In this document: piece after piece, positions 1-7,422 of the stretch
Layout: each line of letters begins with the position of its first letter
How positions within the stretch are numbered: the stretch's first letter is position 1
Source: Planctomycetota bacterium
Lineage (GTDB): Bacteria > Planctomycetota > Phycisphaerae > Phycisphaerales > UBA1924
Assembly (NCBI GenBank): GCA_023434205.1
Contig: JAEYTB010000121.1
Span: 1-19,818, forward strand
Reading direction: 5' to 3'
Length of the DNA stretch: 19,818 nucleotides
Notes under the pieces: model-generated
The model's database searches: none
What the model was told of the DNA's origin: nothing
Seen by the model: the letters and a program-made list of their open reading frames with translations, nothing else
Made by a program: the position numbers and the translations under genes

Positions 1-382
1 CCGCCATCGCCCGCGACTGCGTGCCGCAGTAGTTGTCGTTGCAGTTGAGCCCGCTCGTCGCCGCGCACGTGGTCTTGATCCCCACCACCGTGTTGAACGT
101 CGTCCCCGAGCAGGTGCTCGCGATCAGCATGCCGTTCGCCGGCGCCACCACGCGGTACCACACATCCGGGCTGGTGCCCGAAGACCCGCACGTCAGCCCC
201 GATGTCGAGTCCGCCGTGGCCCCCACCGTCGTGCCGTCCACGATCACCGTCCGCCCCGCATCCAGCACAATTAGCTCCGCGCTCCCGCACGGGTTGTTCG
301 CCGGCTGCCCCATGGCCGTGCCCGCCGCCGTCGCCAATGCAAGACACACCAACGCCGCGCTACGGCTCATCCGAAGACCCAT
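1..382 (-). CDS. Secreted protein of unknown function, N-terminal part (runs off left edge)
   Basis: The reading frame is open from an ATG at 382 to the window edge (127 codons seen), so the C-terminus is missing. The first 25 residues form a signal peptide (Arg-containing start, hydrophobic ALVCLALATAAGTA core, probable cleavage after AMG). The mature part starts QPANNPCGSAELIVLDAG and has regularly placed Cys residues, with the phrases SPDVWYRV, STCSGTTFNTVV and LNCNDNYCG. That layout resembles beta-sandwich pre-peptidase-type domains common in planctomycete exported proteins; this family call is inference. A GGAG sequence lies 7 nt before the ATG at 382, which favours that start over an in-frame ATG at 370. 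The missing C-terminus could carry the Asp-rich tail seen in neighbouring proteins, but that cannot be checked here. No enzymatic function can be assigned. Confidence 0.75.
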   Translation of the reverse strand, partial: MGLRMSRSAALVCLALATAAGTAMGQPANNPCGSAELIVLDAGRTVIVDGTTVGATADSTSGLTCGSSGTSPDVWYRVVAPANGMLIASTCSGTTFNTVVGIKTTCAATSGLNCNDNYCGTQSRAMA

Positions 383-487
383 GTTGCAACTCCAGAAAGA
401 GAGGACAGACCCGACCCAACGCCAAAAACGAGCCCGCGAGGGCTGTAGCCTACACCCCCGGACCCCCTGACGCAATCCCTTTCCCCG

Positions 488-757
488 TCAGCAGGGGAGG
501 CCGGTTAGAACGCGGAAGAAGGCCTCGATGTCGGCTTCCGTACCGAAGTCCCCGTCCCCATCAATGTCGGCCGTCATGCACAGCGGACCGTTTCCACGAC
601 AAGGCGCGTGCCGGCGGGCGGGCTGACAACCTCCTGCGTGGGGACCTGGAGCCTGCCGCGGGTGACGGAGTCGCCGATGGAGGTGCCTGCGCCGCCGGAC
701 GTGGTGCCCAGCGCCGGGTTGCACAGAGAGCGCGGCCCGAGGAGCTCCCGGAGTATC
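488..757 (-). pseudogene. Frameshifted 3' remnant of a secreted protein with Asp-rich dockerin-like tail
   Basis: Two protein-like stretches lie in different minus-strand frames. From about 757 to a stop at 574 one frame reads NPALGTTSGGAGTSIGDSVT, then phrases such as QEVVSPPAGTRLVVETVRC. The last 29 codons before the stop at 488 read MTADIDGDGDFGTEADIE and end in FFRVLTGLPC, a single half of the tail found in the neighbouring proteins. The join needs one frameshift near 574-580, since ETVRC naturally runs into MTADIDGDGD. No ATG or GTG start exists in the first frame after the upstream gene's stop at 758, so this looks like the leftover 3' end of a gene whose 5' part is gone. The upstream part of the tail's own frame is Arg/His-rich and looks non-coding. 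A sequencing error could explain the frameshift, but not the missing start. Confidence 0.6.
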
Positions 758-2770
758 TCAGCACGGCCCCCCTGCCAGCATCCGGAAGAAGCTCTCGATA
801 TCCGCGTCCGTCCCGATCGACCCGTCCATGTTGAAGTCCGCGCTCACGCACGTCGCGCAGCAGTTGCCCGCCAGGCACGCGAAGAACGCCTCAATGTCCG
901 CGTCCGTCCCCACGTCGCCATCGCCGTCAAAGTCCGCTCGGCAACCCGTCACCGGCCGCGACGCCATCCCGAACGCCGATCCGAAGCTCCCGTTGGTCAT
1001 CCCCACCACCGTGGCCGCCCCCGTCGCCGGGTTCACCCGCAGCAGCCGCCCCGTGGGCGCATCGATCGTGAACAACTGCCCCGACCCGGGGTCGACCGCC
1101 AGGCCGTTGCAGTCCGTCCCCGTCCCGAGCGCCCCCACCAGCGTCGCCGCGCCCGTGGTCCGGTTGATCGTCATGAGCCGCGTCGCGCCCGTGGAGTCGT
1201 CCAGCGCATACAGCACGCCGGAGGCGTCATCGAACTCCAGCCCCCCGATGCTCCCCCCGCTGGCCGCGCCCACCGGCGTCGCCACACGGGTCGCAAGGTT
1301 GATCGTGAAGAGCTGCCCCGTCGCGCCCGCGATCCCAAACAGCACCCCCGCGCCCTGGTCAAAGCCCAGCCCAGTGATCGACAGCGTCGTCCCGGTCACC
1401 GAACCCATCAGCGTCGCCGAGCCGTCCGGAGACACCTGCCAGAGCAGCCGGTTGTTGTCGATGCCGTACAGCACACCCGCCTGGTGGTGCGTCGCCAGCC
1501 CCTGGAACGTCCGCGGCACCACCCCCAGCTTGCCGAACGCCGCGTTGGTCGTCCCGACCGTGCCGATGTTGTTGTTGAGGTCGCCCACCACCAGGATCGT
1601 CCCGGTCGCCGGCGCCAGCCCCGAGCGGCACACTCCCAGAGGGTTGTTGAGCGCATTCTGGAGGTTCGGGTGATGGACCCCCGTCCCCTGGTTCGACCCG
1701 CCGCTGCTCGTGCAACCGCCGTGGGTGTGAACCCCGATCGCCTGCCCGGTGTTCACGTTCAGCACCGGCGAGCCCGAGTTGCCGCCGGTGGTGTCCATCG
1801 CGTAACGGATGGTGGTGCCGACCATGGACACGTAGGGGCCCTGGTGGGTTTTCTGGACCTGGTTCCACGTGGGCGACACGGGCGAACTGACGGTGCCGTA
1901 GCCGGTGACGCGGATGGTCTGCCCCGCCACCGCCGGGGCCGCCGCGGCCAGCGTGTAGAACTCGCCCTGGTGCTGGAACGCCGTGATCCCGGTGTTCGAG
2001 TTGGGCATCACGCCGAAGTACCGCCAGTCGTTGCCCACGCCCCCGCCAACACCCTGGCTGCTGGCGAGCTGCGCGGGGAACTGGTCCGTCGCCGGCGGGT
2101 GCTGGATCGCCCCCGTCGCGCTCGAGAGCGGCACGTTGAACTGCACCACGCTCGTCGCCGTCACGGTGCAGTGCCCCGCCGTCATGAACTGCCGGTTCAC
2201 GTCGTTGATGATCCACGCCGTGCAGCCCACGCTCAGCAGCCGCGCGTTCCCCTTCGTGCTCGAAAGCGCACGGTCGTCCGTCGTCCCGCAGATGCTCCGG
2301 TCCCCATACCCACCCACGCCGTGCCCCGCCTCCGCCGAGACCACGCGCACGCGGCTGTCCCCCGACCCGCCCCGCGCCAGCACCTCCACGATCACCTCAT
2401 CCCCGTTGAAGTACGCCGACGTGCCCCCCCACCACCCCAGCGATTCCGCGTTGAGCACCTGCTGCGACCCGTCCGCCACCGACGTCACCCGCAGGTACGC
2501 CCCGTCCGCGCCCGGGTCGCCCGCCAGCTCTGTCTCGCCGAACTTCAGCCGCAGCCATTCCGCCCCGGGCACGTGAACGCCCGTCGCGTACACCACCCGC
2601 CACTCCTCTGCCGAGCCCGCGAACCCGACCAGCCCCGAGTCCACCTCCAGGGCCACCACGACCGCCCGCAGTTCGGGCAGGATCGGCTCATCCGCCCGCG
2701 CCGAAACCGCACACGTACCCGCGACCAGCGCCAGAGCAAGAACCTTTCGCGCGAGCATCGACCTCTTCAT
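758..2770 (-). CDS. Secreted trypsin-like serine protease with propeller-like region and Asp-rich tail
   Basis: A 670-residue exported protein. Residues 1-26 are a signal peptide (MKRSMLARKV, hydrophobic core, VSARA). Residues about 160-365 form a chymotrypsin-fold protease: MTAGHC gives the catalytic His200, GNDWRYF a plausible Asp248, and GNSGSPV the nucleophile Ser332. The region before it (27-155) probably is a propeptide or beta domain. Residues about 390-605 contain repeated phrases of the type GVLYGIDNN, GQLFTINLATR, GVLYALDDSTG and GQLFTIDAPTG, consistent with a small beta-propeller. Residues 611-670 carry two Asp-rich loops (DFDGDGDVGTDADIEAFF and DFNMDGSIGTDADIESFF), ending in GGPC. 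AGGGGT lies close before the ATG. The protein is likely outside the cytoplasmic membrane, held there or sorted by the tail. Substrate is unknown. The protease call is firm; the propeller is inferred from repeats. Confidence 0.85.
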   Translation of the reverse strand: MKRSMLARKVLALALVAGTCAVSARADEPILPELRAVVVALEVDSGLVGFAGSAEEWRVVYATGVHVPGAEWLRLKFGETELAGDPGADGAYLRVTSVADGSQQVLNAESLGWWGGTSAYFNGDEVIVEVLARGGSGDSRVRVVSAEAGHGVGGYGDRSICGTTDDRALSSTKGNARLLSVGCTAWIINDVNRQFMTAGHCTVTATSVVQFNVPLSSATGAIQHPPATDQFPAQLASSQGVGGGVGNDWRYFGVMPNSNTGITAFQHQGEFYTLAAAAPAVAGQTIRVTGYGTVSSPVSPTWNQVQKTHQGPYVSMVGTTIRYAMDTTGGNSGSPVLNVNTGQAIGVHTHGGCTSSGGSNQGTGVHHPNLQNALNNPLGVCRSGLAPATGTILVVGDLNNNIGTVGTTNAAFGKLGVVPRTFQGLATHHQAGVLYGIDNNRLLWQVSPDGSATLMGSVTGTTLSITGLGFDQGAGVLFGIAGATGQLFTINLATRVATPVGAASGGSIGGLEFDDASGVLYALDDSTGATRLMTINRTTGAATLVGALGTGTDCNGLAVDPGSGQLFTIDAPTGRLLRVNPATGAATVVGMTNGSFGSAFGMASRPVTGCRADFDGDGDVGTDADIEAFFACLAGNCCATCVSADFNMDGSIGTDADIESFFRMLAGGPC

Positions 2771-3022
2771 GCAGCACCCCTGTCTCGAGTCTTGACTGAT
2801 TCGTCACGGAACGGCCCCGTGGCCGGGAGCACCCCAGACTACCCGACCGGCCCACCCCTTGGAAGCCCCTTCCGACCCGTGATCCCGGAAATCCCCGCAT
2901 CGACCGCACGCCCCCCGGCGTACAGATCCGGCCTTCACACACCGCCCTCCGCCCGCTAACCTCCGCACTCGTCCCCCGCGGGCCGCCCTTCCACCACCTA
3001 CGCCTTACGTGCCGGAGCTCGT

Positions 3023-4201
3023 TTGCCGACCCCAGACCGCCCGATCCGGGTCATCATCCAGCAGCCCAGCCTCGCCCGCTACAGGATCCCGATCTTTCGC
3101 GAGCTTGCGCGCCGACCCGGCATCGACCTCCACGTCCTCTACGGCCAGACCCCGGATATCCCAAACGTCGCCCCCGAGGGCTTCAACGCCACCCTCGTCC
3201 CGTTCTCCCGCATCGGCCTGCCCCGCGCCCTCGCCCTCTGGCACAAGGCCCAGTACTCCCATGCCCGCCGCGACCGCGCCGACGTCCTGGTCCTCTCCTG
3301 GAGCTCCCGCTTCCTCTCCCTCGTCCCCGCCCTCGCCCGCGCGCGCCGGAACGGCGTGGGCACCGTCCTCTGGGGCCACGGCTACTCAAAGGCCGAAACC
3401 GGCTGGCGCGCCGACACCCGCCGGCGTATCGCCGACATGGGCTCCTGCCTGCTCTTCTACAACCGCACCGCCGCGCAGGCCTACATCAACGCCGGCGCCT
3501 CCGCCCCTGAGCGCGTCTTCGTCGCCCTCAACAGCCTCGACCAGACCCCCATCCGCACCGCCCGCGATGCCTGGCTCACCAACCCCGAGCGGCTCACCGC
3601 CTTCCAGACCCAGCACCAGGTCGGCCTCCCCGGCGATCAGACCATCCTCTACGTCTCCCGCTTCCACCCCGCCAACCGCGTAGACCTGCTCATCCACGCC
3701 GCCGCGGCACTCGCGCCGGAGTTCCCCCGCCTCCGCATCGTCCTCATCGGCAAGGGCCAGGGTGAGAGCGACCTCCGTGCGCTCGCCGCCTCGCTCAATC
3801 TCACCGACCGCGTCCGATTCCTGGGCGCCATTTACGACGAAGACTCACTCGCCCCCTGGTTTCTCAGCAGCCAGGTCTTCTGCTACCCCGCCAACATCGG
3901 CCTCAGCATCCTCCACGCCTTCGGCTACGGCCTCCCTGTCGTCACCAGCGACCGCATCGAGCAGCAGAACCCCGAGATCGAATCCCTCCACCACGCCCGC
4001 AACGGCCTCACCTACACCGACGGCAACCCACAAGCCCTCGCCGCCGCCCTCCGCCAACTCCTCACCGACGACGCCCTCCGCCAACGCCTCAGCGCCGGCG
4101 CCACCGCCACCGTCGAGACCGAGTTCAGCCTCCCCCGGATGGTGGACGGCATGGTCGAAGCCATCCGCTTCGCCGCCCTCCAGCCCGCACCACCCAAATA
4201 A
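3023..4201 (+). CDS. Glycosyltransferase family 4-like protein
   Basis: A 392-residue cytoplasmic protein with the two-Rossmann (GT-B) layout of GT4 enzymes, which transfer a sugar from a nucleotide-sugar to glycans or lipids. The N-terminal half starts IRVIIQQPSLARYRIPIFREL. The C-terminal nucleotide-sugar half has ILYVSRFHPANRVDLLI (about 208-224), LIGKGQGESDL (241-251), VRFLGAIYDED and NIGLSILHAFGYGLPVVTSD (291-310). In typical GT4 enzymes the last motif carries two Glu residues spaced E-x7-E; here the equivalent positions appear to be Ala290 and His298, which is odd. The start is TTG, chosen because GGAG lies 6 nt upstream and the frame begins with a sensible sequence. It stands alone among genes for exported proteins, so its acceptor is unknown. 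A role in envelope polysaccharide synthesis is inference. Confidence 0.82.
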   Translation: MPTPDRPIRVIIQQPSLARYRIPIFRELARRPGIDLHVLYGQTPDIPNVAPEGFNATLVPFSRIGLPRALALWHKAQYSHARRDRADVLVLSWSSRFLSLVPALARARRNGVGTVLWGHGYSKAETGWRADTRRRIADMGSCLLFYNRTAAQAYINAGASAPERVFVALNSLDQTPIRTARDAWLTNPERLTAFQTQHQVGLPGDQTILYVSRFHPANRVDLLIHAAAALAPEFPRLRIVLIGKGQGESDLRALAASLNLTDRVRFLGAIYDEDSLAPWFLSSQVFCYPANIGLSILHAFGYGLPVVTSDRIEQQNPEIESLHHARNGLTYTDGNPQALAAALRQLLTDDALRQRLSAGATATVETEFSLPRMVDGMVEAIRFAALQPAPPK

Positions 4202-4277
4202 ATCTTCCAGTTTACTGGCCGCTCCCCCCACCCCGCGGCATGTTCCACCGGGGCACCGCCCCCACCCCGGAGGACCT

Positions 4278-4361
4278 ATGACCACCTTCAAGCTGCTCGT
4301 GCTCTCCTGGATCGCAGCGCTCTCCGCGGCTGAGCCCACCGACTCCTACCTCGCCCACTAA
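4278..4361 (+). CDS. Candidate small hydrophobic peptide gene (27 residues)
   Basis: An ATG at 4278 is preceded by a strong GGAGG at 6 nt. The frame reads MTTFKLLVLSWIAALSAAEP then TDSYLAH and stops with TAA at 4361. The peptide looks like a short signal peptide or membrane helix with one Lys near the start, a hydrophobic core and an ALSAAE cleavage-like site, leaving a tiny polar tail. A good hairpin terminator follows 39 bases later. The 304-base space between the glycosyltransferase and the next gene holds this ORF plus two hairpins and nothing else recognisable. It could be a real small protein, a leader peptide or chance. The ribosome binding site and terminator raise the odds; no homologue is recognised. 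Confidence 0.4.
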   Translation: MTTFKLLVLSWIAALSAAEPTDSYLAH

Positions 4362-4399
4362 CTCCTCCAGCCCGATTCCCCCACCTTGAGTCTCTCCAG

Positions 4400-4424
4400 C
4401 ACCGCCCACTAAGGGCGGTGTTTT
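4400..4424 (+). terminator. Intrinsic terminator after glycosyltransferase and small ORF
   Basis: An 8-bp stem CACCGCCC / GGGCGGTG with a 5-nt ACTAA loop is followed directly by TTTT and a C. It lies 39 bases past the small ORF stop and about 200 bases past the glycosyltransferase stop, and reads on the plus strand. Confidence 0.7.
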
Positions 4425-4450
4425 CATGCGCCGTTTCTGCCCAACGAACA

Positions 4451-4472
4451 GGGGCTCCCCCTTGGGAGCCCC
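4451..4472 (-). terminator. Hairpin downstream of the beta-repeat protein gene
   Basis: A perfect 9-bp inverted repeat GGGGCTCCC / GGGAGCCCC with a 4-nt loop begins 33 bases beyond the stop of the minus-strand gene at 4506. On the minus strand it is followed by TGTTCGTT, a weak U tract. It is a likely terminator or mRNA 3' stabiliser for that gene. On the plus strand no T tract follows. Confidence 0.5.
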
Positions 4473-4505
4473 CGCGATACATGCCTGGTCTTGACCGGCT
4501 CCCTG

Positions 4506-4690
4506 TCAGCAGTTCCCCCCCGCCAGCACGCGGAAGAAGCTCTCGATGTCAGCGTCCGTGCCCACATCCCCATCCGCGTTGAAGTCCGCTCCGCCGGGGT
4601 AACAAGCCGGGCAGCAGTTCCCCGCCAGGCACGCGAAGAACGCCTCGATGTCCGCGTCGGTCCCCACGTCCCCGTCGCCGTCGAAGTCCG
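4506..4690 (-). repeat. 185-bp tail-coding repeat, copy A
   Basis: The last 185 bp of this gene align without gaps to 7238-7422, with only scattered, mostly third-position changes by eye. The segment encodes the paired Asp-rich loops from ADFDGDGDVGTDADIEAFFA to the terminal GGNC. A more diverged copy lies at 758-936, two codons shorter in the linker between the loops. Confidence 0.85.
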
Positions 4691-7136
4691 CGGAGCCGCA
4701 GGTGGGCGGGGGCGGTGGGCAGCCGGGGCCGCCCAGCGTGAGTTCGGCGGTCGCGCTGAGGATCGGGTCGCCGCACGTCGGGGTGATGATGCACCAGAGG
4801 CTGCCCGCATCGGAAGGAGCGATGTCGATCAAAGTCAGGTGAGGGTCCGTCGCCCCCTGGACCAACGTGCCCGACGGCCGGATGCCATCCGCGAGCGGCT
4901 GGCCGTTGAGGTACCACTGGCAGTCTTCCTCGGGCTGGTTGCTGTAGCGGTAGACGTCAAACGCGAACACGGCCTCCTCACCCGCGCAGACATCCTGATC
5001 CAAGGGCTGTTGCCAGACCTGAAGCGGACGGCGAGCGGTCGCTACCGCCGCGTACGGCGACTGCAAAGACCCGATGCTCGTGAACGTCCCGCCCACAACG
5101 ATGTCCCCGTTGCTCGCCGCGGCGATGGCCTGCACCGCCCCGTTGGACGGGCCCAGGTTCGCGGTGCCGTCCCCCGCGACGGAAAGCCAGTGCGTGCCGT
5201 TCCACGATGCCGCTCTCGGGAGGCTCTGCCCACCGGCCTGCGTGAACGAGCCGCCCACCAGAAGCTCCGTGCCGGTCACGGCGAGAGCGTTGACAAATCC
5301 ATTGACACCCCCGCCCGGGGCAGACCAGGAGTTCCCATCCCACGCGGCGAGGTAGGGGATCGCTTGACCCCCCACGCTGCTGAACTCACCGCCGACGTAC
5401 AGCTTGTTATCAAAGACCGCGAGCGCAAGGACCGTGCCGCCAGCCCCACCGCCGACGGGCTGCCAGGAGGTGCCGGTCCACCGCGCGAGGCGGAACGCGG
5501 AGGTACCGCCGGCCGTGGTAAAGGTCCCGCCCGCGTAGATCGACCCGTTGTAGAGCGCGAGGGCGTGGACGTTGCCGTTCATGCCCAGCCCCATGGTCTG
5601 CCATGCCCCCTGACTCCATCGCGCGATGCAGGCCCCAGGGCTGGTGAAGGCCCCGCCGACAATGAGGTCGTTGCGGTTGAAGCTGACATTAATGGGCAGC
5701 ATGGCGAGGGCGGCGCCGTTCAGCCCGCTCCCCATCGGCTGGAACGTCCCCGTGGTCGTGTTGTACTGGGCGATGCGGTTGGCGGAGACGCCGCTCACGC
5801 TGGTGAAGTTGCCCGACACCACCAGACTGCCGCCGAAAGTGGGGTTGCTCGCGTAGTACCGCATGCTGTACACCGAGCCGTTGAACGTCCCGTACGGCCG
5901 CCACTGGACGCCGTCGTGGTAGGCGACGCGCCCCAGCGCCTGTCCGCCCGTGTCGGTGAAGTCGCCGCCGATATAGAGGGCGTCTCCCACGTTGGTCGCG
6001 CAGCGGACCTGGGCATTGAGGCGGGTCGACAGCGGCTCCCAGGCCCCGTTCGCCAGGCGGGCGATCGCGTTGCCGCCGACGTGGTTGTAAATGTCGCTGA
6101 AGCGGCCTCCGGCGTACAGCGCGCCCCCGTGGGAGTACAGCACGTCGATGGGCGGGTCGGGGGTCGGCCCGATCGCGTTCCAGCCCGTCCCGTCCCACTC
6201 GCCCATCCAGTCGTTGCCGATCCCGGAGCCGCACAGCCGCAGGCTGGTCGCGTTGGCGACCAGTCCCCCGTTGTGCCGCGCGATCGCGTAGGTCTTCTTG
6301 AAGGATTCGGATACGAGATTGAAGTTGGAGGCGTGGCGTGCGATGACGTACTCGTCCCGATCGCACGGCTCGTGCTCCTCCATGCCGCAGTAGAACACCT
6401 CGTTGCCCAGGGTGGCCAGCGCATCGGTGTGACCGAGGCCGATCGCCTCCCATTGCCCTGTCCATTGGATAATGCCCCGGGAGTGCGGGTTCGTGGAGGA
6501 AGCGGGTTCGCGCATCACCACCGGCGTCCCGCCCTTGTACGCAACCTTCCGGACCGGACCGCTCAGCGGCGTGCCGACCGCGGCCCAGAGGCCGTTGGAG
6601 TAACGCGCCACGTACCGCAACTCGGTGGCCCCGTTGTTGACATTCAGGAAGTGGCCGCCCACGAGCAGCTCACCCGTGTTCTCGTTCACCGCAAGGGAAG
6701 TCACCTTCCCGTCGACGCCCCCGGCGTTCTGCCAGGCCGTCCCGCTCCACCGCGCGAAGTTGCTCAGTGGGGTGGCGCCCGAGCCGGTGAACTCACCGCC
6801 CGCATAGAGCTGACCATTCTGGACGGCCAGCGCGTTCACCGGACCGGTCAGCCCCGACCCCAGCGGACGCCAGATCAGGCCGTCCCAATAGGCAACGTTG
6901 AACGCCGTGGCATCGCCGGCCCGCGTGAAGCGCCCCCCCACCACCAGCACAGCGGGCTGGGGCCCGAAGCCGTCGGGGTCCCAGGAAACCATGTCGTTGA
7001 TCGTGCCGACCCGGCCCTGGCTGTCGTACACGCCGTTCGTCACCGTCCAGTCGCGGGAGCACTGGGCCCGAGCCGGAGCACAAAGTCCAACTCCCACCAA
7101 CGTCAACACACCGGCGGCTGAAAATACCAAACGCAT
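4506..7136 (-). CDS. Large secreted beta-repeat protein with Ig-like domain and Asp-rich tail
   Basis: An 876-residue exported protein. Residues 1-24 are a signal peptide ending APARA. Residues about 30-700 consist of repeats of roughly 40 residues, each with a [VYIL]xGG.F core (LVVGGRFTRAGD, YAGGTFTTAGG, YVGGEFSSVGG, LVGGSFTQAGG and others; eleven clear copies) alternating with WDG..W or W.GT.W and G.V.ALAV segments. This pattern suggests one or two beta-propellers, resembling the fungal Rax2 type; the resemblance is by eye only. Residues about 705-800 look like an Ig domain (CQWYLNGQPL, then SDAGSLWCIITP). A CPPPPPT linker leads to the two-loop tail from about 813, ending GGNC. GGGAGG sits 4 nt before the ATG. 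The role is probably adhesive or structural. No catalytic motif was seen. Confidence 0.8.
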   Translation of the reverse strand: MRLVFSAAGVLTLVGVGLCAPARAQCSRDWTVTNGVYDSQGRVGTINDMVSWDPDGFGPQPAVLVVGGRFTRAGDATAFNVAYWDGLIWRPLGSGLTGPVNALAVQNGQLYAGGEFTGSGATPLSNFARWSGTAWQNAGGVDGKVTSLAVNENTGELLVGGHFLNVNNGATELRYVARYSNGLWAAVGTPLSGPVRKVAYKGGTPVVMREPASSTNPHSRGIIQWTGQWEAIGLGHTDALATLGNEVFYCGMEEHEPCDRDEYVIARHASNFNLVSESFKKTYAIARHNGGLVANATSLRLCGSGIGNDWMGEWDGTGWNAIGPTPDPPIDVLYSHGGALYAGGRFSDIYNHVGGNAIARLANGAWEPLSTRLNAQVRCATNVGDALYIGGDFTDTGGQALGRVAYHDGVQWRPYGTFNGSVYSMRYYASNPTFGGSLVVSGNFTSVSGVSANRIAQYNTTTGTFQPMGSGLNGAALAMLPINVSFNRNDLIVGGAFTSPGACIARWSQGAWQTMGLGMNGNVHALALYNGSIYAGGTFTTAGGTSAFRLARWTGTSWQPVGGGAGGTVLALAVFDNKLYVGGEFSSVGGQAIPYLAAWDGNSWSAPGGGVNGFVNALAVTGTELLVGGSFTQAGGQSLPRAASWNGTHWLSVAGDGTANLGPSNGAVQAIAAASNGDIVVGGTFTSIGSLQSPYAAVATARRPLQVWQQPLDQDVCAGEEAVFAFDVYRYSNQPEEDCQWYLNGQPLADGIRPSGTLVQGATDPHLTLIDIAPSDAGSLWCIITPTCGDPILSATAELTLGGPGCPPPPPTCGSADFDGDGDVGTDADIEAFFACLAGNCCPACYPGGADFNADGDVGTDADIESFFRVLAGGNC

Positions 7137-7198
7137 GGGGCCTCCCTTATCGCCGCGGGGCGGCGGTCAAAGGAGGAGGCGCACCGGGCCACAAGAAG

Positions 7199-7228
7199 CG
7201 GCCAGAAAAAAACAGCTTCTGTCGGCCG
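7199..7228 (-). terminator. Candidate terminator after the multicopper oxidase gene
   Basis: On the minus strand, 10 bases past the oxidase stop, CGGCC / GGCCG arms enclose a smaller ACAG-AAG-CTGT hairpin that runs into a seven-T tract. Either the small hairpin plus T tract acts as a weak terminator, or the outer arms pair. The stems are short, so confidence is limited. The remaining ~60 bases to the next ATG must hold any separate promoter for the 4506-7136 gene. Confidence 0.4.
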
Positions 7229-7237
7229 GTCGCCAAC

Positions 7238-7422
7238 TCAGCAGTTCCCCCCCGCCAGCACCCGGAAAAAGCTCTCAATGTCAGCGTCCGTGCCCACATC
7301 GCCGTCCGCGTTGAAGTCCGCTCCGCCCGGATAACAAGCCGGGCAGCAGCTCCCCGCCAGGCACGCGAAGAACGCCTCGATGTCGGCGTCGGTCCCGACA
7401 TCCCCATCGCCGTCAAAGTCCG
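7238..7422 (-). repeat. 185-bp tail-coding repeat, copy B
   Basis: Ungapped near-identical partner of 4506-4690. Both encode ADFNADGDVGTDADIESFF and the linker CCPACYPGG. The encoded tails differ at only one residue over this stretch (AGNCC versus AGSCC). The two copies sit 2.7 kb apart in the same orientation. Confidence 0.85.

Noticed and set aside
444..454. TGTAG-C-CTACA palindrome between the first two minus-strand loci
   Set aside because: Five-base arms are expected by chance, and no T tract or neighbouring promoter supports a function.
488..724. ORF of 78 codons as an intact small gene
   Set aside because: Only its last 30 residues look like protein; the first part is HVRRRRHLHRRL-like out-of-frame sequence, so it is treated as part of a remnant.
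608..2959. Long plus-strand ORF (783 codons)
   Set aside because: It is opposite the protease gene and its product is Arg/Pro/His-rich without domains, as expected for the antisense frame of GC-rich coding DNA.
4491..7121. Plus-strand ORF of 876 codons mirroring the beta-repeat gene
   Set aside because: The minus-strand frame has a signal peptide, regular repeats, an Ig-like domain and a recognisable tail; the plus frame has none and is Arg/Pro-rich.
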